Shown here: positions 35,940-44,712 of the stretch, one piece after another | Position numbering within the stretch: the stretch's first letter is position 1 | Layout: every line of letters begins with the position of its first letter | Assembly: GCF_022701295.1 (NCBI RefSeq) | Contig: NZ_CP033204.1 | Location: forward strand, 992,001-1,056,000 | DNA length: 64,000 nt | Reading direction: 5' to 3' | DNA from: Sphingopyxis sp. YF1 | GTDB taxonomy: Bacteria; Pseudomonadota; Alphaproteobacteria; Sphingomonadales; Sphingomonadaceae | Translations under genes and position numbers: made by a program | Notes under the pieces: model-generated | Told to the model about the DNA's origin: nothing | Databases searched by the model: none | The model's input: only the letters and a program-made list of their open reading frames with translations

Positions 35940-36236
35940 TCAATCGAACTCCGGGTCGCGGGCCAAGGACCGGATCGCTGTGGCGACGCGCTCATAGCCT
36001 TCCGGGCTCTCGGTCGCGATCGCGATCGGACGACCACCAAGCTCTGTGTTTTCGCTGTTAAGAAACGCGATTGCGGGATCGCGGCCGCCCATGGTCAGGA
36101 AGGCGAGCTGGCTGATGTCGCCTTGGCGGCGGGCATCGGCGGGTGCCAGCGGCGTGCGGCTCTTTTGGAAGAAGCGGCCTGACCGGGCTTTGGTGCCCGT
36201 CGAAGTCTCCGGAGTTGGATCGGTTTGCGAAGTCAT
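35940..36236 (-). CDS. MbcA/ParS/Xre-type antitoxin C-terminal domain protein, orphan
   Basis: 98 residues. The C-terminal part reads AFLNSENTELGGRPIAIATE then GYERVATAIRSLA, the toxin-binding domain (DUF2384) of RES-Xre-type antitoxins, in which the LGGRP turn is typical. The N-terminal Xre helix-turn-helix is not recognisable, and no RES-domain toxin gene is adjacent. It is either an orphan antitoxin or a regulator derived from one. Confidence 0.7.
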   Translation of the reverse strand: MTSQTDPTPETSTGTKARSGRFFQKSRTPLAPADARRQGDISQLAFLTMGGRDPAIAFLNSENTELGGRPIAIATESPEGYERVATAIRSLARDPEFD

Positions 36237-36400
36237 GGCGCTAAGCCCCTGCGTGTAAGCGGGAGCACTATGTCTCTCAGTCGCGGCGGCCTACGGGAAC
36301 GAGAGCGGCGATAACTATGATATGGGGGTTGTCGACGGGATTGTAAGGTGTCCGGCAGCGTCTCGAGCGGCATTTGGCAGTCTGTTCGACCTGCGTGTAC

Positions 36401-36439
36401 AAAAAAAGACGCCCGCACGATCGGAACCGGGCGGGCGTC
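36401..36439 (-). terminator. Strong intrinsic terminator on the minus strand, no matching gene
   Basis: On the minus strand GACGCCCGC, a loop of 14 bases, GCGGGCGTC, then seven T residues (36407-36401). It is a textbook terminator, but no minus-strand gene lies just upstream. The stretch 36237-36716 holds no other gene that I can support. Confidence 0.75.
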
Positions 36440-36716
36440 AGATGAAGAACTCGGATTTCCTGAAAGGAAGAGCTCTCTGGGTCGCCCGGCGCGGATAGGC
36501 GCGCGGGCGGAAAGGCAATTGTACGGAAGCGCCAAAAGACTCCCGTCGACGACGGTAATCGCTCGGAATCTCTCGCCACGGACGTCGGGTCGAAGAGGGG
36601 CTGAACGAATGTCGGCTACGCAATATCGGGGTCCGGACGCTGCCAGTCCACTTTCGGCCAACCGGTTTGACTCGAGCGTTTCCCTTTTTGGCCATTTTGG
36701 CCACAGGAGAACGATC

Positions 36717-37346
36717 ATGGGTAGATCAGAATTCGACTATTTACCTCCACGACCGGCGTGGAATGCCGGTCGAAAGGTAGGTGCAAAGCGGCCGCTAAAA
36801 CCACGGCAGATATGGGCAATTCGCTTCCACTTGGATCGAGAGCACCGGCTTCGAGACCGGGCGCTGTTCGATCTCGCAATCGACAGCAAGTTGCGAGGCT
36901 GCGATCTTGTAAAGATCAAGATCGGCGATCTCGTCGCCGGCGGTGAGTTGAGAACGCGGGCAATGGTGATCCAGCAAAAGACCAATCGACCAGTTCAATT
37001 CGAAATCATGTCGGATGCTCGTGGAAGCCTCTTGGCATGGCTTGAGCGGCGCGGTGGATCAATCGAGGATTTTGCGTTCCCCAGCCGGGTCGACCACTCT
37101 GCTCATATGAGCACGCGTCAATATGCGCGTCTCGTCGATGAATGGGTCACGGCTGTTGGCCTCCGAAGCGAAGATTACGGGACGCATTCGTTACGCAGAA
37201 CAAAGGCGTCGATCATTTACAAGGCGACCGGCAATTTGCGTGCCGTGCAGATTCTGTTGGGTCACACCAAGATTGAGAATACCGTGCGATACCTCGGCGT
37301 CGATGTTGAAGATGCGCTAACATTGGCGGAAGGCATCGAAGTCTGA
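36717..37346 (+). CDS. Small tyrosine recombinase (catalytic domain only)
   Basis: 209 residues. The catalytic set appears complete: R in SKLRGCDL, K in QQKTNRP, HxxR in HSLRRTKA, H in LLGHTKIENT and the nucleophile Y in TVRYLG. The N-terminal core-binding domain of typical integrases is missing, which is normal for this short alphaproteobacterial family. CAGGAGA precedes the ATG. The 3' end of this gene recurs at 9439-9513 and, in shortened form, near 39010, each time with a palindromic repeat downstream, which suggests that the gene's end lies at a recombination site. Confidence 0.88.
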   Translation: MGRSEFDYLPPRPAWNAGRKVGAKRPLKPRQIWAIRFHLDREHRLRDRALFDLAIDSKLRGCDLVKIKIGDLVAGGELRTRAMVIQQKTNRPVQFEIMSDARGSLLAWLERRGGSIEDFAFPSRVDHSAHMSTRQYARLVDEWVTAVGLRSEDYGTHSLRRTKASIIYKATGNLRAVQILLGHTKIENTVRYLGVDVEDALTLAEGIEV

Positions 37347-37394
37347 CCGTCAAATCTCGATAACCTAGAGAGCGAGCGATCTTGATTTTCTCGG

Positions 37395-37446
37395 AACGTC
37401 CGCTCTCTCTATTTGCCTACCGAAAGCCGACTGTCTCCAACCGGCC
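37395..37446. repeat. Dispersed palindromic repeat, copy d
   Basis: AACGTCCGCTCTCTC...CCGAAAGCCGACTGTCTCCAACCGGCC. It lies 48 bp after the intact recombinase and six bases before the stop of the converging cargo gene. Confidence 0.65.
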
Positions 37447-37452
37447 AACTTA

Positions 37453-38949
37453 TCAATATTTTGTGCAAATGCGACTGGCGCCCTTGGCCGCGGCGGCGCA
37501 ATTCTCCTGATACTGGCGCTGGCTGAGTGCGCGCGCATTCTCGAAGGCCTTCTCCCATGACGGAACGAAGCTCGACCCGGAAGAAGACGAGGGCGCGGCA
37601 GCGCTGCTGCAGACGACCGACTGGCGCTGCCAGCAGATCTCGCGCCGGATGTCGTCGCTGAGCGTCATGCCCGCGCTTTCATATTCTCCCTCAAGCCCTG
37701 CCGTCATCACATCGCGCTGCAGGAGGATAAGCGGGAGGCCGGTCAGCCGCCCCGCCTTAGCCTCGCGGATGCGGCCACGCACCTGCTCGCGATAGGCCTG
37801 CGCCGCGGCGGCCTGCGCCGCTTTCGCATCGACCTCAGCGCGTGCCTGCGCGGCGAAGCGGGCATTCTCCTCGGCCCTAACTGCGGCTACGAACTCCCTG
37901 GTTTCGGCCTTGCGCGCCGCGAGCACGGCTTCGGCGGTCGGAAAGGGCTTGCGGTGGAACGGATCGATCCAGCCTGCCGCCGTGCGCACCGCGACATCGC
38001 CATCCTTGTCGACATAGAGATCGAGATAGGCTTCGCCGACGGGCGGCGCCGCGAGGATCGGCTTTCCGCCGACATGCTGATAGAAGCGGACACCTTTCGG
38101 GGTGCGCCGGATGATCCACATCCAGGATCCGGCCTGAACCATACCGATGACATCGGCAGGATGCGTCTGCGGACGTAAGTCGCTGCCGATCGGGGTCAGG
38201 AGCGGCCCCGCACCCGGGCCCTTCACCTCGGCGGGCGGCGGGCCGCGCTTGACGAAATAGCCGAACCCGCTCGCGACCTTCACCATCTCCATGCCCGCGA
38301 ACGGATCCTCGCCGCGCTCGTTGACGATCGCGCCGCCGATTTCGAGAAGATTATAAGGCACGGTGAGAACCTTGGTGCCACCGGAGAAGGGATTGAAATT
38401 GTCGACCCTGAGGCTGGTGTCGGTGCCGATCGGCGTGAGGATCGCGACATCATAGGGATGAGTGCGCGTGTGCGGGAGCACGCCCATCAGCCAGGGCGGT
38501 CCGTCGGCATTATATGTCAAGGTCGTGATGATGCGCCGCCAAGGCGTTGGACGATATTCGCCCGTGCGGAGATCGATCAGAAAGGCGCGCTGCGATTCTG
38601 CGGTATCCTTCGGGTTCAGCGGGGCCTCTCCGACTGCGAGATTGCGGCCAACGGCATAGACGCGCTCGAAGCGCGGCGGTACGATCTCTCGCCCGCTCAT
38701 GTCGGCGATCCCGACCAGCGGCAAATCCTTCTTCTTCGCGCCGGGCACCACCACCGCTCGGTAGAGCGGCTTCCCCTTTTCGTCGTTAAGGATCACTTGG
38801 CCATTGGACTGGGGCCTGTAGAGATAGTTGACCGCCGTCGGACAGCCATAGGGTACGAGCCCGGCCGCATCGAAGCAGGGCTGGGCAGTGGCTGCGACAG
38901 GCAAGCCGGTAGCAAGGGCCAAGGCAAGGAAAAAGCGCTGCACGGTCAT
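37453..38949 (-). CDS. Secreted protein of unknown function with WG-repeat-like segment and C-terminal coil
   Basis: 498 residues with a signal peptide (RFFLALALATGLPVAATAQ). The segment LPLVGIADMSGREIVPPRFERVYAVGRNLAVG resembles a WG beta-propeller-type repeat. Residues of about 340-430 are alanine- and arginine-rich and probably coiled-coil, followed by a serine run and several cysteines near the C-terminus. The start at 38949 is chosen for the signal peptide. The gene is bracketed by two copies of the recombinase tail plus palindromic repeat, which makes it look like an inserted cargo gene. Confidence 0.7.
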   Translation of the reverse strand: MTVQRFFLALALATGLPVAATAQPCFDAAGLVPYGCPTAVNYLYRPQSNGQVILNDEKGKPLYRAVVVPGAKKKDLPLVGIADMSGREIVPPRFERVYAVGRNLAVGEAPLNPKDTAESQRAFLIDLRTGEYRPTPWRRIITTLTYNADGPPWLMGVLPHTRTHPYDVAILTPIGTDTSLRVDNFNPFSGGTKVLTVPYNLLEIGGAIVNERGEDPFAGMEMVKVASGFGYFVKRGPPPAEVKGPGAGPLLTPIGSDLRPQTHPADVIGMVQAGSWMWIIRRTPKGVRFYQHVGGKPILAAPPVGEAYLDLYVDKDGDVAVRTAAGWIDPFHRKPFPTAEAVLAARKAETREFVAAVRAEENARFAAQARAEVDAKAAQAAAAQAYREQVRGRIREAKAGRLTGLPLILLQRDVMTAGLEGEYESAGMTLSDDIRREICWQRQSVVCSSAAAPSSSSGSSFVPSWEKAFENARALSQRQYQENCAAAAKGASRICTKY

Positions 38950-39004
38950 GACATCCCCAATTTGCACGACCCTTTGCCATCGTAGCGATAGCTTCAGGTG
39001 AGCG

Positions 39005-39120
39005 GAAGACATGGAAGTCTTTCGGTCAAATCTCGATAGCGTCGATAGCGAGCGCTTTGGGACGTTGCAGCATGTCCGTTCTCTTTCTTTGGTCCCCAAA
39101 AGCGGCTGTCTCCAATTGCG
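39005..39120. repeat. Second copy of recombinase 3' end plus palindromic repeat (copy e)
   Basis: GCGGAAGACATGGAAGTCT then TTCGGTCAAATCTCGATAGC match the end of the recombinase gene and the bases after its stop (37328-37370) with few changes. A palindromic repeat copy follows at 39071-39120. With the copy at 37272-37446 it forms a direct repeat bracketing the 498-residue gene. The rest of 38950-39333 contains nothing I can name. Confidence 0.65.
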
Positions 39121-39333
39121 CGCGCCGACGCCCTGGGATCCTGGGGCAGTGCCGGTTGCGGCAGCTGTTGCAGGCGATCCTCCATGCCCGCTGTCGGGAC
39201 ACGCCTCCATGTGGCCGCCGGAGCGCGGCGGTGCGGCCCCAGAAATTACATCAGGAGAACTTTGGACATCGAGCGAGCCTCATTGTCGGTGCCAATAAAA
39301 TCAGCCAGGCAAGCCGATGCGCCAAAAGCCGGA

Positions 39334-39966
39334 TCAGTCGGCATATCTTCGATTGGCCTCATATGCCTCGAGTTCGAGCGGAGATTTTTCATGCCCATAT
39401 TGAAGCAGTTCTGATACATATTGGCGCGCATAGGCGGCGAAGCCGGTGCTTCGCTCGATCTGCATCACATGCACAAGCTCGTGCGCGAGGCGCGGTCGAT
39501 CGAGCGAGAAGCCATTGCGTATCCAGACCGAGTATCCAAAAGCCTGCGCATTGTTGGTAATCCCGGGACCGATGAAGCCGAATTTCTCGCCTGCAAGCTT
39601 GATTTCGGGATTGTCCGTTGGGAAGGGAACTTCATCGACAAAGACCAGGCGCACTCTTTCGGGATGCTTTATGCCGATTTCCAGGGCAAGGCGCGTCTGC
39701 TCCGGATCCAGAGGCGTTCCTGTCGATTGACCGCGCTCCTCTATTTTTCCCGCCCATCCTACATAATAGTCTAGAAATCTGCCCAGGAACTCATCTCGAC
39801 CAGGCGAGATCGTGCTGTCGCGACGTACCTGTTCTTCGGCCGCCAGCAGTCTGCCCGATGGGTTCAGGACGCAAACAATCAGTGCCGCCCCAACCATGGC
39901 TCGCCTGTGCATGGCGTAACGCCTCGACTGGCCTGCTGAACCGAGTCCGTACCTGATATGCTTCAC
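39334..39966 (-). CDS. Secreted zinc-metallopeptidase-like protein
   Basis: 210 residues from GTG at 39966, or 192 from ATG at 39912, which starts directly at a hydrophobic signal segment (MVGAALIVCVLNPSGRLLAA). The zinc motif HELVH in RLAHELVHVMQ and the downstream PLELEAYEANR fit the DUF4157-like peptidase fold, where the later glutamate is the third ligand. Substrate unknown. It stands between the mobile region and the kinase locus. Confidence 0.7.
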   Translation of the reverse strand: MKHIRYGLGSAGQSRRYAMHRRAMVGAALIVCVLNPSGRLLAAEEQVRRDSTISPGRDEFLGRFLDYYVGWAGKIEERGQSTGTPLDPEQTRLALEIGIKHPERVRLVFVDEVPFPTDNPEIKLAGEKFGFIGPGITNNAQAFGYSVWIRNGFSLDRPRLAHELVHVMQIERSTGFAAYARQYVSELLQYGHEKSPLELEAYEANRRYAD

Positions 39967-40268
39967 TTCTTACATCCCTCGCTGTTCAATTTTCTGCGGC
40001 CGTCGCGCTGGCAAAATTGAGGTGCCGACGTTCACCGGTGAGGCGGCTGCTAAATGTTCTTCTTCGCTTCGTCGACGACTCAATCCGGTCGTAATGACAA
40101 TCTTCAGATAGCCCAGGGTCAAAATATGGCCGGCGGACAGGGCTGGAACAGTTCGGCTTTGGACGTCTGGCGCCATCAATAACCCCGTTCGGGGGATGGC
40201 GCGTTGCCGTTTAACGGTACAAAGCCGATCATGACGCGACATGGACTTGGGGACAGGGATTGCTTGGC
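39967..40268. other. Intergenic region upstream of the kinase gene
   Basis: 302 bp without a supported gene. It contains one copy of the kinase-locus palindrome at 40183. Confidence 0.5.
40183..40194. promoter_or_regulatory. Kinase-locus palindrome, site i
   Basis: CCCCGTTCGGGG, 75-86 bp upstream of the histidine kinase start. It is a 12-base version of the 14-base palindrome seen at 43049, 44635 and 49741. Confidence 0.5.
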
Positions 40269-42395
40269 ATGACGATACGCTTTCCACCGGCGGCGATCCT
40301 GATCGGGACCGTATTGATGGGCGTCGTGGCCGTCGTCGCCTTGCTGTATCTCACGATCCATCAGCCATGGCTGGGCGTCGCTATCACCGGCACGCCAGCC
40401 GGAGAAATCCGGATAGCCCACGTTCGCGCGGACGGACCCGCGCAGGGCATCACCGCGCCCCAGCGCCTCATTGCTGTCGAAGGAGCCGGTGAGGAGAGTG
40501 TGACGATCGAAGCGAACGACCTTGTCGACGAGCCCGACATAGCCGCCACCTATGATGAAATGGCGCGCTTCTTCGCCCGCCAGACGGAGATCGACCGGAC
40601 GCTGCGACAAGCGACGGTGACGCTTCGCGGCACGGACAATAAGAGCGCCACCGTCACACCCTCGACACTGCGGCCGCTGGGAGACTTGCCGGGCGAGTTC
40701 TGGGTTCAGCTTTGCGTAGGGCTGGCGGCGTGGCTGGTGGGTGCATGGGTGTGGTCCTTGCGCCGCAGCGACCCCGCAACCGCATTGTTCGCGCTCGCCA
40801 GCTTTGCAATTCTCCTCGCCACCTTTCCCGCCGCACTCTATAGCACGCGCGAACTGGCGATCGACGGTGGCCTGTTTCGGTTCCTGTCGATCCTGAACCA
40901 CGGCGGCGCGCTGATGTTCGCCGCTGCGATGATCGCGCTCCTCCTCAGCTATCCGGGACCGCTCGTTTCGGGGGGGTGGCGATATGCCCCCTTCTTCATC
41001 CTCGGTCCGTGGTGGATCGCCGATTCCCTGGAAATATTGGGCGGACCGCCGGTGGGGGTTCATCTGCCGATCCTGTTGTCGATGGCAGCCATCATAGCGT
41101 GCGCCGCCCTGCAATATTTGCGGGCATCGGGCGATCCGGGCGCAAGGGCCATCATACGCTGGTTCGGCCTTTCGATCACGGTCGGTGCAGGCAGTTTTGC
41201 TCTGACCGTCATCGCGCCGAGCCTGATCGGGCTGCCGCCGCTGCTGCCGCAATCCTACGCCTTCATCTTTTTCCTGCTCATTCATGTCGGGCTGGCACTT
41301 GGCGTGGCTCGCTATCGATTGTTCGACCTTGATCGCTGGGCGTTTCGCATCCTGTTCTACATGACGGCGGCGGCGCTGCTGCTGCTGGTCGACGCCATGC
41401 TGATCTCGTGGATCGCGATCGGCCGTGCCCCCGCGTTCGGCTTGGCACTGCTCCTGGTCGCCCTTTTTTATCTGCCGCTGCGTGACACGCTGGCACGCCG
41501 GCTTTCTGGGCGCAGCGAACCGCGACAGGAGGCATGGTTTCCCGACATGATCGAAGTGGCGCTCGCCCCGTCCGACAAGGATCGCGATTTGCGCTGGCAA
41601 GCCCTGTTGAATACGGTGTTTCGCCCGCTACGGATTTCGCCGGGGCCGGATCGCGGCGCGCCGACCTTGCTGGAGGAAGGGACGGCACTGGTTATCCCGG
41701 CTATCGGGGCGCTCCCCGCGCGGCGACTCGACCATGCCATGCACGGCCGCCGACTCTTTTCACCGCGCGATGTATCGCGCGCCGCCGAGCTCTGTGCAAT
41801 GCTGGCCCACGCGTTGGACAGCCGCATCGCCTATGAACAGGGGGTGGCGGCGGAGCGGGGTCGCATCACGCGCGATATGCACGACAATATCGGCGTCCAA
41901 TTGCTCGGTGCCTTGCACAGCCGCGACGCTACACGCAAGGACGCACTCATCCGCGACACGCTCGTCGACCTGCGCGAGATCATCAACAATAGCGCCGGGC
42001 AGGGCCTTACGCCGGACGAACTCATGGCCGAACTTCGCGCGGACATGGCAGACCTTCTGTCGAGCGCCGGACTGACGCTGGTCTGGAACATGGAGATGGT
42101 GCCCGACTTTCCGGCCCGCGCCGTTCCGGCGATGCGGTCGATCCTGCGAGAGGCGGTAGGCAACGCGCTCCGCCATGCCGACGCTGCGACGATCCGCGTT
42201 ACGCTGGTGCGTGCGGGTGATGGCCTGGTGCTGACCGTCGAGGACGACGGCCGCGGCTTTGTTCCCGACGCCGTCGTGCCGGGGCATGGACTGGAGAATA
42301 TGCGTGCGCGCGTCGCGGCGCTGAAAGGTCGACTGGCGATCGAGCCCGCAGCGCCGGGAACGCGGATCACGGTCCATGTTCCGGTGGAAGCATGA
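40269..42395 (+). CDS. Membrane histidine kinase with PDZ-like sensor domain
   Basis: 708 residues. One N-terminal membrane segment is followed by a periplasmic PDZ-like stretch (LGVAITGTPAGEIRIAHVRA then GPAQGI), then about six to seven membrane helices (about 135-395). The cytoplasmic part has a HisKA_3-type phosphoacceptor box with H538 in ERGRITRDMHDNIGVQLLG, and a HATPase domain (ILREAVGNALRHADA, EDDGRGF, GHGLENMRARV). It should sense an envelope signal and phosphorylate the coupled LuxR-type regulator, whose start overlaps the stop by ATGA. The start at 40269 places the first membrane segment correctly. Confidence 0.9.
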   Translation: MTIRFPPAAILIGTVLMGVVAVVALLYLTIHQPWLGVAITGTPAGEIRIAHVRADGPAQGITAPQRLIAVEGAGEESVTIEANDLVDEPDIAATYDEMARFFARQTEIDRTLRQATVTLRGTDNKSATVTPSTLRPLGDLPGEFWVQLCVGLAAWLVGAWVWSLRRSDPATALFALASFAILLATFPAALYSTRELAIDGGLFRFLSILNHGGALMFAAAMIALLLSYPGPLVSGGWRYAPFFILGPWWIADSLEILGGPPVGVHLPILLSMAAIIACAALQYLRASGDPGARAIIRWFGLSITVGAGSFALTVIAPSLIGLPPLLPQSYAFIFFLLIHVGLALGVARYRLFDLDRWAFRILFYMTAAALLLLVDAMLISWIAIGRAPAFGLALLLVALFYLPLRDTLARRLSGRSEPRQEAWFPDMIEVALAPSDKDRDLRWQALLNTVFRPLRISPGPDRGAPTLLEEGTALVIPAIGALPARRLDHAMHGRRLFSPRDVSRAAELCAMLAHALDSRIAYEQGVAAERGRITRDMHDNIGVQLLGALHSRDATRKDALIRDTLVDLREIINNSAGQGLTPDELMAELRADMADLLSSAGLTLVWNMEMVPDFPARAVPAMRSILREAVGNALRHADAATIRVTLVRAGDGLVLTVEDDGRGFVPDAVVPGHGLENMRARVAALKGRLAIEPAAPGTRITVHVPVEA

Positions 42396-43045
42396 CAATG
42401 CAGCGCATTCTGATCGTCGAGGACATCTCTGAAACCCGCTGCTGGCTGGCCGATGTCGCCGCAGAGGCGTTCGCCGACTGCGATATCACCGTCGCGGCCA
42501 ATATGCGTGAGGGTATCGCGGCGGTTGCGCGCGGCGACTTCGACGTCGCGCTGATCGACCTCGGTCTGCCGGATGGTTCAGGCCTGGAAGTCATGCGGAA
42601 CATCCGGTTGCTACGGCCTGAAACCATCTGCGTCGTCACGACGGTGATGGCCGACGATGCCAATATCGTCGCCGCCCTGTCTGCCGGGGCCGACGGCTAT
42701 CTGCTTAAGGAGCAAATGTCCGCGAGCGTCGTGCGCCAACTCCGCCAGATTTCGGAGGGCGTGCCCGCGCTGTCGCCCGCTGTCGCGCGCCGGATCATGG
42801 CGCATTTCCGCCTGACCGGACCAAGTGCGGAACCCGATGAAAGGCTGACAGCACGTGAAAAGGACGTGCTGGCGCTGATCGGCCGGGGCATGCGTAATGT
42901 CGACGTCGCCGCGGCGCTCGGCCTCGCTGAAAGCACGGTCGCGAGCTATATCAAGACCATCTATCGCAAGCTCGGCATATCCAGCAGGGCGGAGGCGTCC
43001 TGGCACGCGACCAAGCTGGGCCTCGGCGTGCCATCCAGCGAGTGA
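42392..43045 (+). CDS. LuxR/NarL-family response regulator
   Basis: 217 residues. The receiver domain has ILIVEDIS, the phosphorylatable D56 in ALIDLGLPDGSG and the lysine in YLLKEQM. The C-terminal HTH reads LTAREKDVLALIGRGMRNVD then GLAESTVASYIKTIYRKLG. It is cotranscribed with the kinase. NarL-type regulators bind short inverted repeats, and a shared palindrome precedes each transcription unit of this locus. Confidence 0.93.
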   Translation: MTMQRILIVEDISETRCWLADVAAEAFADCDITVAANMREGIAAVARGDFDVALIDLGLPDGSGLEVMRNIRLLRPETICVVTTVMADDANIVAALSAGADGYLLKEQMSASVVRQLRQISEGVPALSPAVARRIMAHFRLTGPSAEPDERLTAREKDVLALIGRGMRNVDVAAALGLAESTVASYIKTIYRKLGISSRAEASWHATKLGLGVPSSE

Positions 43046-43048
43046 ATA

Positions 43049-43062
43049 CCCCTGTTCAGGGG
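43049..43062. promoter_or_regulatory. Kinase-locus palindrome, site ii
   Basis: CCCCTGTTCAGGGG, a perfect 6-bp dyad around TT, 109-122 bp upstream of the first secreted-protein gene and just after the regulator stop. Confidence 0.55.
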
Positions 43063-43170
43063 AGAGATCGCGCCCTGCCAAAGCTGTAAGCGGCCGTTGT
43101 CCCGGCACCGCATCTGCGACCCGTGCGGTGCCGGAACATCGTGGCGGTAGGAGTGGGGCAGGGACGGATC

Positions 43171-43659
43171 ATGACGAAAACCGGACAGAATCTGGGATAT
43201 TCGGCGTTGTTTGCCGGAGCGGTGCTTTCGGGCGCAGCGCCTGTGCAGGCGCAACTCCCAGCCCCGGTCGCAAGCAAGCTGGCGGACGCCATCGACCTGT
43301 GCGGCATCGGCATAAGGCTCGCGATGGCCAACCTCCCTGAGCGCGCCGCGAAGGAAAGGGGCTTTGCCTACGACTCTGCTCAAAGCACCTGGAAATGGGG
43401 ACAGGGCAGCGACATGGTGGTGGTAAAGGCGCGGGGCCCCGATTGCGACATCCTCCTCATCGGGCCGGGCGCGAGGGCCGAGGTGGTCAGCGATCATGTC
43501 GCGGCCTGGGGCCAGGCGAACGGATTCGATCTGGATCGGTACAACCCCATATTGGGGATGGATCTCCTGTTGGATGGATCAAAGAGCGGAACCTCGCTGG
43601 AACTGAAAAGGGCGCCGAACGGCATATTGATCCTGACTCTGTCCCGTGAGGGCGTTTAG
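43171..43659 (+). CDS. Secreted protein of unknown function (kinase locus, 162 residues)
   Basis: A signal peptide (ALFAGAVLSGAAPVQAQ) is followed by a small domain: AIDLCGIGIRLAMANLPERA, KERGFAYD, a WKWGQGSDMVVVKA strand and PDCDILLIGPGA. A pair of cysteines framing an A-x-x-x-GF segment recurs in the products of 46617 and 47534, so these may be paralogues. No known family is recognised. It is first in a three-gene unit. Confidence 0.7.
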   Translation: MTKTGQNLGYSALFAGAVLSGAAPVQAQLPAPVASKLADAIDLCGIGIRLAMANLPERAAKERGFAYDSAQSTWKWGQGSDMVVVKARGPDCDILLIGPGARAEVVSDHVAAWGQANGFDLDRYNPILGMDLLLDGSKSGTSLELKRAPNGILILTLSREGV

Positions 43660-43690
43660 CTGTTCGTGGAACGACTTTGGGGGATGGGCG

Positions 43691-44071
43691 ATGTTTGTGA
43701 CGACGATCGCGCTACTGCTGGCAAGCCATATCGACTTGCTCGGCAACAAGGACGACGTCCGTATCTGCGCTGCGGGTTTCGACCTGCTGGCCGACCGGGC
43801 GGCGGCGAAGGGCGCTGATGACATCAATGTCCGGGTACTGCGCGAATTTTCCGCGATGTTCGCCGAGCGGCTCGATGAACTCGGCGGGCGCGACGATGCG
43901 GCCGTGGCGGAGGTGAAGAGCCGCTTGCCGGGCGGAGATGCGGAACAGGCCATGATGTCGAAATGCGGTGCGATCATCGGCGCGTTGCGCGGCAACGACA
44001 CATTGCTGGATGCCGCACGCAAACTGGACGCGGGATCGACCGTCTCGCATCCCGATACCGCCAATCACTGA
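43691..44071 (+). CDS. Secreted or anchored protein of unknown function (126 residues)
   Basis: MFVTTIALLLASHIDLLGNK is a hydrophobic N-terminus, then a helical domain (ICAAGFDLLADRAAAKGADD, VLREFSAMFAERLDELG). Two cysteines are present. A GTG at 43646 in frame would overlap the previous gene; the ATG at 43691 puts the signal segment first. Function unknown. Confidence 0.6.
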   Translation: MFVTTIALLLASHIDLLGNKDDVRICAAGFDLLADRAAAKGADDINVRVLREFSAMFAERLDELGGRDDAAVAEVKSRLPGGDAEQAMMSKCGAIIGALRGNDTLLDAARKLDAGSTVSHPDTANH

Positions 44072-44096
44072 TAGTCTGTCTTAAAGGGTCACATGG

Positions 44097-44462
44097 ATGG
44101 CATCATATGGGTTGAAATTCTGCACCGCCGTCGCGGCATTCTGCGCCCTGGCCGGCACGGCCCGCGCCGAAGAGCAACCGATGACCCCGGAGGAGCGTAG
44201 CTTGCTATCCTGCGCCATGCAGGCCGTCACGAAAGCTCGCGAAGCCGTTAGAACCTCGGGCAAGCTGCTTGCCGGGGTGCCGCATATGAAGATCTACGAC
44301 CGGATCGAACGCCGCATTTATGAAGTACTGACGGCAAAAGGCTGGACTGAAGACGAGGTATCGGAACTGCTGGATGAATGGTATGATGTCGCGGATTACG
44401 GCAATGCCGCCGCGTCGATGGCCGACGTATGCAAAGGCATCGACCCCGCGTTGTGGCAATGA
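44097..44462 (+). CDS. Secreted protein of unknown function (121 residues)
   Basis: A signal peptide (KFCTAVAAFCALAGTARAEE) precedes a short helical domain with EERSLLSCAMQAVTKAREAV and DEWYDVADYGNAAASMADVC. The two cysteines may form a disulfide. It is last in the first unit; a 250-bp gap with palindrome site iii follows. Confidence 0.65.
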   Translation: MASYGLKFCTAVAAFCALAGTARAEEQPMTPEERSLLSCAMQAVTKAREAVRTSGKLLAGVPHMKIYDRIERRIYEVLTAKGWTEDEVSELLDEWYDVADYGNAAASMADVCKGIDPALWQ

Positions 44463-44634
44463 AACTCTTTCCAGGTCTCCTGGGCGCCGCGGGCGCGGGA
44501 TTGCCGGTAGGGGATCGTCCCTAAACCGGCACGGAAGCGAGCCTTCGGTCCAGACGCGGACGGGCGGTAGGCATGCCGCACGAAACGGGACGATTGCTGC
44601 GGGCGAGCGTGTTCGATGAGTGAACAAGGCCGCA

Positions 44635-44648
44635 CCCCTGTTCAGGGG
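44635..44648. promoter_or_regulatory. Kinase-locus palindrome, site iii
   Basis: CCCCTGTTCAGGGG, identical to site ii, 65-78 bp upstream of the gene at 44713. Confidence 0.6.
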
Positions 44649-44712
44649 GGCGCGGGCCGCAAGACTCCGTCTTAGATCAAGGTGACTCTGTTCCAAACTG
44701 GAGGTCGTCTTC

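Noticed and set aside
40176..41600. Long minus-strand frame over the histidine kinase
   Set aside because: The plus strand encodes the kinase in a continuous frame with membrane helices and the H box.
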